Below, in pieces: positions 35,606-44,400 of a stretch of DNA of 64,000 nt. The notes under the pieces were generated by a model. It was not told where the DNA came from. It saw only the letters and a program-made list of their open reading frames with translations, and did no database searches. The stretch spans positions 186,001-250,000 of the forward strand of contig NZ_CAMGZA010000003.1 in NCBI RefSeq assembly GCF_946151065.1, given 5' to 3'. The position numbers and the translations under genes were made by a program. Numbering within the stretch: position 1 is the stretch's first letter; every line of letters starts with the position of its first letter. Source of the stretch: Microbacterium sp. Marseille-Q6965 (GTDB lineage Bacteria > Actinomycetota > Actinomycetes > Actinomycetales > Microbacteriaceae).

Positions 35606-37144
35606 TCAGGCAGTTCCGCGCATCCCGCGCGCGATGATCTCGCCGACGAGGATGGCGCTGGCCGCGGGGCCCCGCGTCGGTGTGACCGGCAGGATCGACG
35701 TGTCGGCCAGCCGCAGCCGCTCCGTCCCGTGCACGCGCCCGGCGCCGTCGGTCACCGCACCGGGGTCGCTCGCGGGGCCCATCCGCGCGCTGCCGCAGAG
35801 ATGGATGGCGGTGCCGAGGTGGGACCTCACCCAGGCGTCGAGCGCGCGGTCGTCCTGGAGGACGTCCGCCGCGACATCCGTGAGGCCCGCGAAGACCGGT
35901 GCGAACTCCCGCCGAGCGAGCAGCCCGGCCGCCGCTCGCACGCCGTGACGCGCGAGCGCCCGGTCGTCCGCCGACGACAGGTAGTGGTGCTCGAGCAGGG
36001 GCGGGGCGGTGGGGTCGGGGACGAGGGTCAGGCGGCCGCGCGAGCCCTCGGCCTGCCAGCCGAGGATCACGGGCAGGCGATGCGGCATGCCCAGGCCCGG
36101 CAGCAGCTCGTCGAACCGCCGGAGCCCCACGAGCAGTTCGAGGTCGCCCGACGCCGCACCTCTCGCTCGCCAGTTCAGCGCGGTGGCGAAGGGGCTGCCG
36201 TCGAGCGGTCGGCGGGCGACGACACCGGGGCGCGCGTGCCACGTGAGCGTGACGTTGGGGTGGTCCGTGAAGTCCCGACCCACCCCGGGCAGGTCGGCGA
36301 CGACGGGGATCCCGTGCCGGCGGAGCTCGTCGGCCGGGCCGATGCCCGACAGCAGCAGCAGGTGCGGCGTCGCGACGGATCCCGCGCAGAGCACGACCTC
36401 GTCGCCGTAGAGCACCTCCTCTCCCGCCAGCTCCACGCCCCTGGCGCGCGTGCCGTCGAAGCGGATGCGCCGCGCGACGGCGCCGCCGCGCACATCGAGG
36501 TTCGGCCGCCGCAGGGCCGGCAGGAGGTACTGCATGGCCGCATTGCGCCGCACACCCGCCACGACGTTCTGCGGCACCGGACCCACGCCCGGCGTTCCCG
36601 GCGCGTTCTTGTCGGCCTCCAGGGGGTGACCGGCGGCGAGCGCCGCCTCGATGAAGGCACGGGCGACCGGGTGATCGGCGCCGGCCCGGCGCACGGGAGT
36701 GGGGCCGTCGCCGCCGTGGACGTCCGTCGCGCCGTAGTCGAGGTCGGTCTCCATCGCGCGCAGCACGGGCAGCGCCGCGGCGTACGACCACGGTGGGCCG
36801 CCGGCCGCCGCCCACCGCTCCAGGTCGGTCGCGCGGGGGCGCACGAAGTATCCGCCGTTGATGGCGCTCGAGCCGCCGAGGATGCGCCCGCGCACGAGAT
36901 CGTAGGCCCGGCCGGGGATGAGCTCGGTGCGATAGGTCCAGGCGGCGGCGTTGCCGGGGGCCGCCGCCGCGACCGTCGTTCCGTCGCGGATCACGGCCGG
37001 AAAGTCCGCGGCGCGGCGGGGCGCCGGCCCCGCTTCCAGCAGGAGGACGCGCCGATCCGGGTCTTCGCTCAGCCGCGCGGCGAGCGCGGAGCCGGCCGAC
37101 CCGCCGCCCACGACGACGACGTCCCAGCCGGCGCCTCGCGTCAT
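35606..37144 (-). CDS. mftG: Mycofactocin-associated GMC oxidoreductase MftG
   Basis: FAD-dependent glucose-methanol-choline family enzyme of 512 aa. N-terminal VVVVGGGSAGSALAARLSED and LLLEAGP bind FAD; RGRILGGSSAINGGYFVRP is GMC signature 1; the C-terminal SHLGTAIHLCGSARMG and ILPVTPTRGPAASAILVGE hold the active-site region. MftG is proposed to re-oxidise reduced mycofactocin and pass electrons towards the respiratory chain. ATG 37144 overlaps the mftR stop by 4 bp, so regulator and oxidase form one leftward operon. Confidence 0.88.
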   Translation of the reverse strand: MTRGAGWDVVVVGGGSAGSALAARLSEDPDRRVLLLEAGPAPRRAADFPAVIRDGTTVAAAAPGNAAAWTYRTELIPGRAYDLVRGRILGGSSAINGGYFVRPRATDLERWAAAGGPPWSYAAALPVLRAMETDLDYGATDVHGGDGPTPVRRAGADHPVARAFIEAALAAGHPLEADKNAPGTPGVGPVPQNVVAGVRRNAAMQYLLPALRRPNLDVRGGAVARRIRFDGTRARGVELAGEEVLYGDEVVLCAGSVATPHLLLLSGIGPADELRRHGIPVVADLPGVGRDFTDHPNVTLTWHARPGVVARRPLDGSPFATALNWRARGAASGDLELLVGLRRFDELLPGLGMPHRLPVILGWQAEGSRGRLTLVPDPTAPPLLEHHYLSSADDRALARHGVRAAAGLLARREFAPVFAGLTDVAADVLQDDRALDAWVRSHLGTAIHLCGSARMGPASDPGAVTDGAGRVHGTERLRLADTSILPVTPTRGPAASAILVGEIIARGMRGTA

Positions 37145-37776
37145 GTCGATCCGTTCCCTTCCGGGGTGCGGGAGGGGTCCCCGCCCGCGCCGAAGACGCG
37201 ATGGAGCTCGGCGAAACCGTCGCGGATGAGCTCGGTGAGCACGCTCGTCTCGTCGCTGAGCCAGTGCTCGTACGCGGCCAGGGTGACGGCAAGGCAGGCG
37301 CGACCGATCGTGTTCGCCAGCATCGATGTGGGCGTCGTTCCGAGGCGTCCAGCCGCGAACTCGGCGACCACGCGGCGCCATTCCTCGTAGCGCAGGGCGG
37401 AGTGCGCGACGAGCGTGGGCGTGCCGAGCAGCACCGCCATGCGCTTGCGGTGCTGCGGCAGATCCTCGGCGGGGAACCGGTTGAACTCCATGGTGGCGTC
37501 GCACAGGGCGTCGGCCAGGGGGACGGAGGGGGGCACCTCGGCGAGGTGCCCGCGCATGCGCTCGAGGAGCGCGTCGAAGTCGCCCCACGGCAGGTCGTTC
37601 TTGGAGGGGAAGTAGCGGAAGAACGTGCGGCGCCCGATGCCCGCCGCCGCCGCGATCTCGTCGACCGTGACGGCGTCGAAGCCCCGCTCGAAGATGAGCT
37701 CGAGGCCCACACGGCTGAGCTCGGCCGCGTTCGTCACGGGCAGGCGCCCGGCGCGCGGGGTCTCACGCATCCCCAT
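37141..37776 (-). CDS. mftR: TetR-family mycofactocin regulator MftR
   Basis: 211 aa. TetR HTH at residues 15-62 with the MftR-like stretch TVDEIAAAAGIGRRTFFRYF and PSKNDLPWGDFD; the C-terminal helical domain is the ligand pocket. In mycobacteria MftR represses mft genes and responds to long-chain acyl-CoA. It is divergent from mftA, with a palindrome in the gap that could control both directions. ATG 37776 is preceded by GAAGAGGG. Confidence 0.9.
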   Translation of the reverse strand: MGMRETPRAGRLPVTNAAELSRVGLELIFERGFDAVTVDEIAAAAGIGRRTFFRYFPSKNDLPWGDFDALLERMRGHLAEVPPSVPLADALCDATMEFNRFPAEDLPQHRKRMAVLLGTPTLVAHSALRYEEWRRVVAEFAAGRLGTTPTSMLANTIGRACLAVTLAAYEHWLSDETSVLTELIRDGFAELHRVFGAGGDPSRTPEGNGST

Positions 37777-37798
37777 TCGAAAGACCCTCTTCCCTTAC

Positions 37799-37819
37799 GG
37801 CACCGAGTGCCATTAGCAT
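37799..37819. promoter_or_regulatory. Putative MftR operator and mftA -10 box
   Basis: Perfect palindrome GGCAC-CGA-GTGCC (37799-37811) directly followed by ATTAGCAT, whose TAGCAT (37814-37819) fits an mftA -10 box. A near-identical sequence (19 of 21 bases) lies at 44401-44421 before the fourth SDR gene. The position between divergent mftR and mftA fits autoregulation plus cluster control. Confidence 0.65.
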
Positions 37820-37917
37820 CGCGGTCACAGTAACCGCCGTGATCGGCGGACGCAATGGAATCCCGCCGACGAGGGCGATCGATCAGCCGCCAATGGGGGC
37901 GGCGGAAGTGGAGAACC

Positions 37918-38040
37918 ATGAAGACTGTAGCCATCACGAACCGTCAGACGCCGCGCGACGACGAGAACTCCGCGCCGCCGGTCGAGAGCGACTCGCTCGT
38001 CGAGGAGGTCTCGATCGACGGGATGTGCGGCGTCTACTGA
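37918..38040 (+). CDS. mftA: Mycofactocin precursor peptide MftA
   Basis: 40-aa ribosomal peptide ending in the diagnostic IDGMCGVY. MftC oxidatively decarboxylates the last tyrosine (Tyr40) and links it to Val39; MftE then releases the modified Val-Tyr core. The leader part (residues 1-32, acidic, EEVS) is bound by MftB. The ATG at 37918 gives the full leader; GGCGGAAGTGGAG lies just upstream. Four bp separate it from mftB. Confidence 0.96.
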   Translation: MKTVAITNRQTPRDDENSAPPVESDSLVEEVSIDGMCGVY

Positions 38041-38044
38041 CGCC

Positions 38045-38320
38045 ATGACCGAGTTCGACCCCGATCAGGCGTGGCGCCTGCACCCGCAGGTCGCGGTGCG
38101 CCCGGAGCCCTTCGGGGCGCTGCTGTATCACTTCGGCACGCGCAAGCTGTCGTTCCTCAAGGACCCGACGCTGCTCGATGTCGTCCGCACGCTCGACGGG
38201 CACGTCAGCGCACGGGCGGCACTCGCCGCAGCGGGTGTTCCCGCGGCCGCCGCCGAGCCGTACGTGGGTGCGATGCGCACGCTGGCGGCCTCTCACATGA
38301 TCGTGGAGCGTGACGCATGA
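38045..38320 (+). CDS. mftB: Mycofactocin peptide chaperone MftB
   Basis: 91-aa RiPP recognition element of the PqqD-like type that binds the MftA leader and presents it to MftC. VRPEPFGALLYHFGTRKLSFLKD near residue 20 is the MftB hallmark. It overlaps mftC by 4 bp (ATGA), consistent with the two proteins acting as a complex. Confidence 0.95.
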   Translation: MTEFDPDQAWRLHPQVAVRPEPFGALLYHFGTRKLSFLKDPTLLDVVRTLDGHVSARAALAAAGVPAAAAEPYVGAMRTLAASHMIVERDA

Positions 38321-39630
38321 CCCTCATCAGCCCGCCGACCGAGACCTCTTTCTCGCCGCCTCGGCCCCAGCGACTCGTCGACCACTTCGAGTACGGCCTC
38401 GACGCGCCGATCTGCCTGACGTGGGAGCTCACCTACGCGTGCAACCTCTCGTGCGTGCACTGCCTGTCGAGCTCCGGGCGGCGCGACCCGCGCGAGCTGA
38501 CGACCGCCGAGTGCAAGGCGATCATCGACGAGCTCGAGCGGATGCAGGTGTTCTACGTCAACATCGGGGGCGGCGAGCCGACCGTTCGCGCCGACTTCTG
38601 GGAGCTGGTCGACTACGCCACCGCGCACCACGTGGGCGTGAAGTTCTCGACGAACGGGGTGAAGATCACGCCCGAGATCGCGGCGAAGCTGGCGGCCAAC
38701 GACTACGTCGACGTGCAGATCTCGCTGGACGGCGCGACCGCCGACGTCAACGACCGGATCCGGGGCCCGCGCTCCTACGAGATGGCGCTGCAGGCCATGG
38801 CGAACCTGCAGGCGGCCGGCATGACGAACTTCAAGCTCTCGGTGGTCTGCACCCGCCAGAACATCGGCCAGCTCGACGAGTTCAAGTCGCTCGCCGATCG
38901 CTATGGTGCGCAGCTGCGGCTCACCCGTCTGCGCCCCTCGGGCCGCGGGGCCGACGTGTGGGACGAACTTCATCCCTTGCCCGAGCAGCAGCGGGAGCTG
39001 TTCGATTGGCTCGTCGCGCACGACGGCGAGGTGCTCACGGGCGACTCGTTCTTCCACCTCTCCGCATACGGGCAGTCGCTGTCGGGCCTCAACCTGTGCG
39101 GAGCCGGTCGCGTGGTCTGCCTCATCGATCCCGTCGGCGACGTGTACGCCTGCCCCTTCGCGATCCACGACGAGTTCCTCGCGGGGAACGTGCGCGCACC
39201 CGGCGGCTTCCAGGGCGTGTGGCGGACCTCCGAGCTGTTCGCGCGCCTGCGCGCGCCGCAGTCCGGGGGCGCGTGCTCCTCCTGCTCGTTCTTCGACTCG
39301 TGCAAGGGCGGGTGCATGGCCGCGAAGTTCTTCACCGGGCTGCCGCTCGACGGGCCCGATCCGGAGTGCGTGCAGGGCTATGGCGAAGCAGCGCTCGAGC
39401 AGCGCAAGGGGGACAAGCCCAAGCCCACCGGCGATCACTCGCACCGCACCACGCCGCCGCGCCCGCGCACGGGGATGGGCCCCGTGCGCGTGACCCTGTC
39501 GCGTCGCGCGGATCTCGCGGCGCCGCCGGCCTCGGCGTGCGACGAGAGCCCGATCGCGGGATTCCGGCCGCCGAGCCCGATCGAGGGGACGGGACGCGTC
39601 GACGCCGTCGAGGACGGCATGTCGACCTGA
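38317..39630 (+). CDS. mftC: Mycofactocin radical SAM maturase MftC
   Basis: Radical SAM enzyme of 437 aa that decarboxylates and cross-links the MftA C-terminus. The SAM cluster motif CX3CX2C is Cys42-Cys46-Cys49 (CNLSCVHC). The C-terminal SPASM region shows the cysteines NLCGAGRVVC, VYACPF, GACSSCSFFDSCKGGCMAAKF for auxiliary clusters. The last 50 residues are a Pro-rich extension (HSHRTTPPRPRTGMGPVRVTL). Followed at once by a strong terminator hairpin. Confidence 0.96.
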   Translation: MTLISPPTETSFSPPRPQRLVDHFEYGLDAPICLTWELTYACNLSCVHCLSSSGRRDPRELTTAECKAIIDELERMQVFYVNIGGGEPTVRADFWELVDYATAHHVGVKFSTNGVKITPEIAAKLAANDYVDVQISLDGATADVNDRIRGPRSYEMALQAMANLQAAGMTNFKLSVVCTRQNIGQLDEFKSLADRYGAQLRLTRLRPSGRGADVWDELHPLPEQQRELFDWLVAHDGEVLTGDSFFHLSAYGQSLSGLNLCGAGRVVCLIDPVGDVYACPFAIHDEFLAGNVRAPGGFQGVWRTSELFARLRAPQSGGACSSCSFFDSCKGGCMAAKFFTGLPLDGPDPECVQGYGEAALEQRKGDKPKPTGDHSHRTTPPRPRTGMGPVRVTLSRRADLAAPPASACDESPIAGFRPPSPIEGTGRVDAVEDGMST

Positions 39631-39636
39631 GCTGAC

Positions 39637-39662
39637 GAGGGCGCCGCGCGAGCGGCGCCCTC
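39637..39662 (+). terminator. Terminator hairpin after mftC
   Basis: Perfect 11-bp stem GAGGGCGCCGC/GCGGCGCCCTC with a 4-base loop, starting 7 bp after the mftC stop, followed by the T-containing TCGCTCGTTC. It separates the mftABC unit from the SDR genes. Confidence 0.75.
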
Positions 39663-39699
39663 GCTCGTTCCGGGCCGCGTCTCGGGACGGGATCGGATC

Positions 39700-39720
39700 T
39701 CCCGGCCGCGTCGGCCGGGA
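39700..39720 (+). other. Leader hairpin before mycofactocin SDR gene 1
   Basis: Perfect 9-bp stem TCCCGGCCG/CGGCCGGGA with a 3-base loop, 44 bp before the ATG at 39765. One of five hairpins placed ahead of genes in this locus. Confidence 0.55.
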
Positions 39721-39764
39721 CAGTGAGAACGCACGCAACGGAGCGTGCGGGAAGGAGCAGGACC

Positions 39765-40628
39765 ATGGGGATGCTCGAAGGCAAGGTGGCGTTGATCACC
39801 GGCGGTTCGCGGGGGCAGGGGCGCGCCCACGCCGTGACCTGCGCGCGCGAGGGGGCCGACGTCATCGTCGTCGACACGCTGCAGCAGATCGGCACCGTCG
39901 CCTACCCGATGGCGCAGCAGTCGGATTTCGACGAGACGGTCGCCCAGGTCGAGGCGCTCGACCGCCGGATCGTCGCCGTCGAGGGCGACGTGCGCAATCA
40001 GGCCGACCTCGATCGCGCCGTCGAGCGGGGGCTGGCGGAGTTCGGCCGGCTCGACATCCTGATCGCCAACGCCGGGATCTTCTCCCTCGCGCCCGCGCAC
40101 GAGATGACCGACGAGATGTGGGACGACATGATCGCGGTCAACCTCACCGGCGTCTGGAAGTCGGCCAAGGCGGTGCTGCCGCACATGATGCAGCAGGGCG
40201 GCGGATCGATCGTCATGACGTCGTCGATCAACGGCCTCGAACCCGGCGCGAACTACGTGCACTACTGCGCGGCCAAGTTCGGCGTGGTCGGGATCATGAA
40301 GACGCTGGCCCTGGAGTACGCGCGGCACGGCATCCGCGTCAATGCCGTGCACCCGGGCGCGATCCTCACGCCCATGACGAGCTGGCAGGGCGCCTGGGAC
40401 ATGATGTCGGGCAAGCCCGCCGGTGAGGGAACCGAGGCCGACATGCTCGAGGCCGGCTACTCGTTCCACGCCCTCAAGGGCCACGGGTTCCTCTCGCCGC
40501 AGCGCATCGCCGATGCCGCGCTGTGGCTGAACTCCGATCTCGCGTCGGCCGTCACGGGGATCTCCGTTCCCGTCGACGCCGGCCACCTCCTGCAGCCGGG
40601 CTACAACCCCGACCCGGTGAAGGAGTAA
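39765..40628 (+). CDS. Mycofactocin-type short-chain dehydrogenase 1
   Basis: 287 aa. Rossmann motif TGGSRGQGR (residues 12-20), NAG motif IANAGIF, catalytic Tyr-X3-Lys in YCAAKFG. Between strand 2 and the Asp-Val motif it has an extra segment (MAQQSDFDETVAQVEALDRRIVAVEGDVRN) characteristic of the mycofactocin-dependent SDR group, which holds NAD tightly and passes electrons to mycofactocin. It is the most divergent of the four SDRs here. ATG 39765 follows GGAAGGAGCAGG. Confidence 0.9.
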   Translation: MGMLEGKVALITGGSRGQGRAHAVTCAREGADVIVVDTLQQIGTVAYPMAQQSDFDETVAQVEALDRRIVAVEGDVRNQADLDRAVERGLAEFGRLDILIANAGIFSLAPAHEMTDEMWDDMIAVNLTGVWKSAKAVLPHMMQQGGGSIVMTSSINGLEPGANYVHYCAAKFGVVGIMKTLALEYARHGIRVNAVHPGAILTPMTSWQGAWDMMSGKPAGEGTEADMLEAGYSFHALKGHGFLSPQRIADAALWLNSDLASAVTGISVPVDAGHLLQPGYNPDPVKE

Positions 40629-40726
40629 CGCGCCGCCCGGAGGGACGTGCGCGGCGGATACCGAAGGAAGGGACGCGCCGCCACGACGCCAGGGGTCGTC
40701 GGGTGCGCCAGGGAGGTCAACCAGCC

Positions 40727-40748
40727 GGCCGGCGGTCATCCGCCGGCC
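40727..40748 (+). other. Leader hairpin before mycofactocin SDR gene 2
   Basis: Perfect 9-bp stem GGCCGGCGG/CCGCCGGCC with loop TCAT, 22 bp before the ATG at 40771. The same stem sequence recurs at 44454-44476. The 142-bp gap it lies in shows no other feature. Confidence 0.6.
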
Positions 40749-40770
40749 CCGTCAGAGGAAGGAGCACGCG

Positions 40771-41610
40771 ATGGGGCGTGTGGAAGGAAAGGTCGCGCTG
40801 ATCACGGGAGCGGCGCGGGGACAGGGCCGGTCTCACGCGATCCGGCTCGCTCAGGAGGGCGCGGACATCATCGCCGTCGACGTCTGCGAGTCGCTGCCCG
40901 GGATGGAGCGCTACTACGCAGGTGCCACCGAGGCCGACCTGGAGGAGACGGTGCGGCAGGTCGAGGCGCTCGACCGCCGGATCGTCGCGCGCAAGGCGGA
41001 CGTCCGCGATTTCGGCAGTCTCAGCGCCGCCGTGGGCGAGGGCGTCGCCGAGCTGGGGCACGTCGACATCGTGTCGGCCAACGCGGGCATCTTCGCCTTC
41101 GGCGACCAGTCGCAGGATGCGTCCGAGGAGGAGTGGGACCTCGTCAACGACATCAACGCGAAGGGGGTCTGGCTCACCGCGAAGGCCGTGATCCCGCACC
41201 TCATCGAGCAGGGGACGGGCGGGTCCATGATCCTCACCAGCTCGACGGCCGGGCTCAAGGGCACCCCCAACGTCGTCGCCTACACGGCGAGCAAGCACGC
41301 GGTGGTCGGCATCATGCGCACCCTTGCGCTCGAGCTCGCCCCGCACCGCGTGCGCGTCAACACCGTCCACCCGACGGGCGTGGCGACGGACATGATCCAG
41401 AACGAGGCGACCTATCGGCTCTTCATGCCGGATGTGGAGCACCCGACGAAGGAGCAGGCAGCACCGATCTTCGAGTCCACCAACGCCCTGCCGATCCCGT
41501 GGGTCGAGCCCGTCGACATCTCCAACGCGGTGCTCTTCCTCGCCTCCGACGAGGCCAGGTACATCACGGGCACGGAGCTCAAGGTCGACGCCGGATACAC
41601 CATCAAGTAG
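40771..41610 (+). CDS. Mycofactocin-type short-chain dehydrogenase 2
   Basis: 279 aa with TGAARGQGR, SANAGIF, catalytic Tyr/Lys in YTASKHA and the mycofactocin-SDR insertion (YYAGATEADLEETVRQVEAL then DRRIVARKADVRD). Very similar to SDR 3 immediately downstream, including identical stretches at both ends, so the two arose by tandem duplication. The oxidised substrate is probably an alcohol, unidentified. ATG follows GAGGAAGGAGCACGCG. Confidence 0.92.
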   Translation: MGRVEGKVALITGAARGQGRSHAIRLAQEGADIIAVDVCESLPGMERYYAGATEADLEETVRQVEALDRRIVARKADVRDFGSLSAAVGEGVAELGHVDIVSANAGIFAFGDQSQDASEEEWDLVNDINAKGVWLTAKAVIPHLIEQGTGGSMILTSSTAGLKGTPNVVAYTASKHAVVGIMRTLALELAPHRVRVNTVHPTGVATDMIQNEATYRLFMPDVEHPTKEQAAPIFESTNALPIPWVEPVDISNAVLFLASDEARYITGTELKVDAGYTIK

Positions 41611-41626
41611 ACGCCGCCAGGGCGTC
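41610..41626 (+). other. Short hairpin between SDR genes 2 and 3
   Basis: 6-bp stem GACGCC/GGCGTC with a 5-base loop that begins at the last base of the SDR 2 stop codon; 19 bp before ATG 41646. Confidence 0.4.
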
Positions 41627-41645
41627 CGAGAGAAAGGAGCACGCA

Positions 41646-42479
41646 ATGGGGCGTGTCGAAGGAAAGGTCGCGTTCATCACGGGCGCGGCCCGCGGGCAGG
41701 GCCGGTCGCACGCGATCCGGCTGGCGCAGGAGGGCGCGGACATCATCGCGCTCGACATCTGCGAGGCGATCCCCGAGAACCCGTACAGTCCGGCCACCGA
41801 GGAGGATCTGGCCGAGACGGTGCGGCAGGTCGAGGCACTGGATCGGCGGATCATCGCCGAGAAGGCCGATGTGCGCGACTTCGAGCAGGTCAAGGCGGTG
41901 GTGGATCGCGGTGTCGCGGAGCTCGGACGGCTCGACATCGTCTCCGCCAACGCGGGCATCTCCGGGTCGCCGAACCGGTCGGAGGACATCCCCGACGAGG
42001 AGTTCGTCAACATGCAGGAGATCAACCTCACGGGCGTCTGGCGCACGTGCAAGGCGGCGATCCCGCACATCCGCGCCGGCGGGCGCGGCGGATCGCTCAT
42101 CCTGACGAGCTCGGACGCCGGCCTGTTCGCCTACGAGAACATCTCGCACTACGTCGCCGCCAAGCACGGCGTGGTGGGTCTCATGCGGACGCTGGCGCTG
42201 GAACTGGCGCCCGAGATGATCCGCGTGAACAGCATCCATCCCACCACGGTGGACACCGACATGGTGCAGAACGAGGCGATCTACAAGCTGTTCCGGCCCG
42301 ACATGGACAGCCCGTCGAAGGACGACTTCGCCGCGGCGGCGACGCAGATGAACGCGCTGCCGATCCCGTGGGTCGAGGCCGTGGACATCTCCAACGCACT
42401 GCTGTTCCTCGCCTCGGACGAGGCCCGCTACATCACGGGCGTCGCGCTGCCCGTGGACGCGGGGGCCGCGGTCAAGTGA
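41646..42479 (+). CDS. Mycofactocin-type short-chain dehydrogenase 3
   Basis: 277 aa; TGAARGQGR, SANAGISG, catalytic YVAAKHG, and the insertion segment (SPATEEDLAETVRQVEAL). Tandem duplicate of SDR 2 that has diverged mostly in the substrate loop (YKLFRPDMDSPSKDDFAAAA). Two bp separate its stop from the AAA ATPase start, so ATPase and VWA genes are co-expressed with it. Confidence 0.92.
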   Translation: MGRVEGKVAFITGAARGQGRSHAIRLAQEGADIIALDICEAIPENPYSPATEEDLAETVRQVEALDRRIIAEKADVRDFEQVKAVVDRGVAELGRLDIVSANAGISGSPNRSEDIPDEEFVNMQEINLTGVWRTCKAAIPHIRAGGRGGSLILTSSDAGLFAYENISHYVAAKHGVVGLMRTLALELAPEMIRVNSIHPTTVDTDMVQNEAIYKLFRPDMDSPSKDDFAAAATQMNALPIPWVEAVDISNALLFLASDEARYITGVALPVDAGAAVK

Positions 42480-42481
42480 CC

Positions 42482-43408
42482 ATGGCCCGGGTGACGACGT
42501 CCGAACGCGACCTGGCCGCGAGCCGGGAGCGGATCGCCGCCCACCTCGTCGGCCGCGAGCGTGAGCTGGAGCTCACGCTCGCGGCCGTGGCGGCGGGGCG
42601 CGACATCGTGCTGGAGGGGCCGCCCGGCACGAGCAAGACGACGATCCTCACCGCCATCACGGCGGAGTGGGGGATCCCCCTCGTCTTCGTGGAGGGAAAC
42701 GCCGACCTCACCCCGGCCAAGCTCGTGGGCCACCACAACCCCGCGCGGGTGCTGCGCGAGGACTACAGCGCCGAGAACTTCGTCGAGGGGCCGCTCGTCG
42801 AGGCCATGCGGACGGGCGGTTTCCTCTACATCGAGGAGTTCAACCGCGCGCCGGAGGACACCCTCAACACGCTGCTCACCGCCATGGCCGACCGCTCCCT
42901 CACGGTGCCGCGCGTGGGGCGGATCGTCGCGGAGCCGACGTTCCGCGTCATCGCCTCGATGAATCCGTACGACAACGTGGGCACCACGCGACTGTCGACG
43001 AGCGTGCACGACCGCCTCAATCGCCTCGCGGTGGACTACCAGGACGCGGAAGCGGAGGAGCGGATCGTCGCGCTGCGCACAGGCGCCACCGGTTCGCTCG
43101 GCCGTCGGCTCATCGCCGATGCGGTCGCCGTGACACGGGCGACGCGACGGCATCCCGACGTGCGGCAGGGCTCGAGCGTGCGCGGGGCGATCGATTGCAC
43201 GCTCGTCGGGTTGCAGCTGGCCGAGCTGCGCGGGCTCGTCGCACCGGAGGACGAGGCGTACCCACCCGCGGTGTTCGACGCCATGCTCGTCGCGCTGTCG
43301 GGCCGCATTCACGTGGACGAGGCCGCCGAGACCACCCCGGAACGGGTGCTGCGGGAGATCTGGGAGGACCGGTTCATCCTGGAGCCGCACGCGGCGGCGC
43401 CCGGCTGA
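42482..43408 (+). CDS. MoxR-type AAA ATPase within the mycofactocin locus
   Basis: 308 aa. Walker A GPPGTSKT (46-53), Walker B LYIEEF (115-120), sensor-1 Asn161 in ASMNPYD, arginine-rich lid domain at 210-300. MoxR, CoxD, NorQ and CbbQ relatives work with a VWA partner to remodel or load cofactor into a metalloenzyme or dehydrogenase. The gene follows SDR 3 by 2 bp and precedes the VWA gene by 6 bp. The client is unknown; an SDR or MftG is possible by context. Confidence 0.88.
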   Translation: MARVTTSERDLAASRERIAAHLVGRERELELTLAAVAAGRDIVLEGPPGTSKTTILTAITAEWGIPLVFVEGNADLTPAKLVGHHNPARVLREDYSAENFVEGPLVEAMRTGGFLYIEEFNRAPEDTLNTLLTAMADRSLTVPRVGRIVAEPTFRVIASMNPYDNVGTTRLSTSVHDRLNRLAVDYQDAEAEERIVALRTGATGSLGRRLIADAVAVTRATRRHPDVRQGSSVRGAIDCTLVGLQLAELRGLVAPEDEAYPPAVFDAMLVALSGRIHVDEAAETTPERVLREIWEDRFILEPHAAAPG

Positions 43409-43414
43409 AGGGAG

Positions 43415-44389
43415 GTGGAGGCCGACTCGCCGCTGCGGCGGGAGGCGCGGCGTGACCGACCGGCCCGGCCGTTGCGCCGCGTGCCGAAGCGGCTCGATCG
43501 GGCGCCGACGGTCTTCGAGGCCGGCGGCGGGACCGGCGGCCTCGTGCTGCGCGCCGCGTCGACCACGGCGCGGGCGGGCGGCGCCGCGCGATCGGGCGAT
43601 CCCGGCCGCGGATTCACGGACGAGCGCGGTGAGGTCGTCGCCGCCGACGCCGAGGCCGTCGATCCCGACCCCGAGGTGCGTGCGCGGGCGACTCAGATCG
43701 CCGCCCGGCTGGCCATGCCCCGCCCGCGGCTCGACGTCACGGCCTCCCGCGGCGCGGGCCAGCTGGCGAGCATGGCCTATCGCGGCGGGTCCGACGACAT
43801 CGACCTGGATCGCACCATCGAGGTGCTGGCCGAGCGGCCGGTCCCCGAGGACGAGGACATCGTCGTGCGCGACCGTGTGCGCACGCGTCGATCCGTCGTG
43901 CTGGCCATCGACGTCTCGGGCTCGATGCGCGGGGAGCGCGTGCGCACCGCCGCCGCCGCGGTCGGGGCGTTGGCGGCAGAGCTCGCGCACGATGCGCTCG
44001 CCGTGATCGCGTTCTGGTCGGACGCGGCGATCCTGCAGAAGCTCGGCCACGCCGTACCGCCCTCCGACGTGCTGGACGCGCTCCTTCGCATCCCGGCGCG
44101 GGGGCTGACGAACGTGGCCTTTCCGCTCGAGCTGGCAGCGCGGCAGTTGGCCCGGGTGCCGGTGCGCGATGCGCGCGTGTTGCTGCTGTCGGACTGCGTG
44201 CACAACGCGGGCCCCGATCCGCGGCCGTTCGCGGCCCGGCTGCCGCGCGTCGACGTGCTCCTCGACGCCAGTGGGGAGAAGGACGTCGAGCTGGGGCGCG
44301 AGATCGCCGCGCGCGGACGCGGCGTCATCAAGATCGTCCGGGGTCACCGCGACGTGGCCCCGGCGCTGGGCGAGATGTTCGCCCGGTAG
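43415..44389 (+). CDS. VWA-domain protein paired with the AAA ATPase
   Basis: 324 aa. Residues 1-150 are Arg/Ala-rich and low in structure; the von Willebrand A domain (160-310) has a complete metal site: DVSGS (Asp166, Ser168, Ser170), Thr232 in RGLTN and Asp260 in LLSDCVHN. It resembles CoxE/NorD-type partners that bring a MoxR ATPase to its client. GTG 43415 overlaps its ribosome site GGGAGG closely; GTG 43481 is an alternative start. No membrane segment. Confidence 0.83.
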   Translation: MEADSPLRREARRDRPARPLRRVPKRLDRAPTVFEAGGGTGGLVLRAASTTARAGGAARSGDPGRGFTDERGEVVAADAEAVDPDPEVRARATQIAARLAMPRPRLDVTASRGAGQLASMAYRGGSDDIDLDRTIEVLAERPVPEDEDIVVRDRVRTRRSVVLAIDVSGSMRGERVRTAAAAVGALAAELAHDALAVIAFWSDAAILQKLGHAVPPSDVLDALLRIPARGLTNVAFPLELAARQLARVPVRDARVLLLSDCVHNAGPDPRPFAARLPRVDVLLDASGEKDVELGREIAARGRGVIKIVRGHRDVAPALGEMFAR

Positions 44390-44400
44390 GTCTCGTTTTT

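Noticed and set aside
42482..44389. AAA/VWA pair as part of a methanol dehydrogenase (Mox) system
   Set aside because: No PQQ dehydrogenase, cytochrome or Mox accessory gene is nearby; neighbours are mycofactocin genes only.
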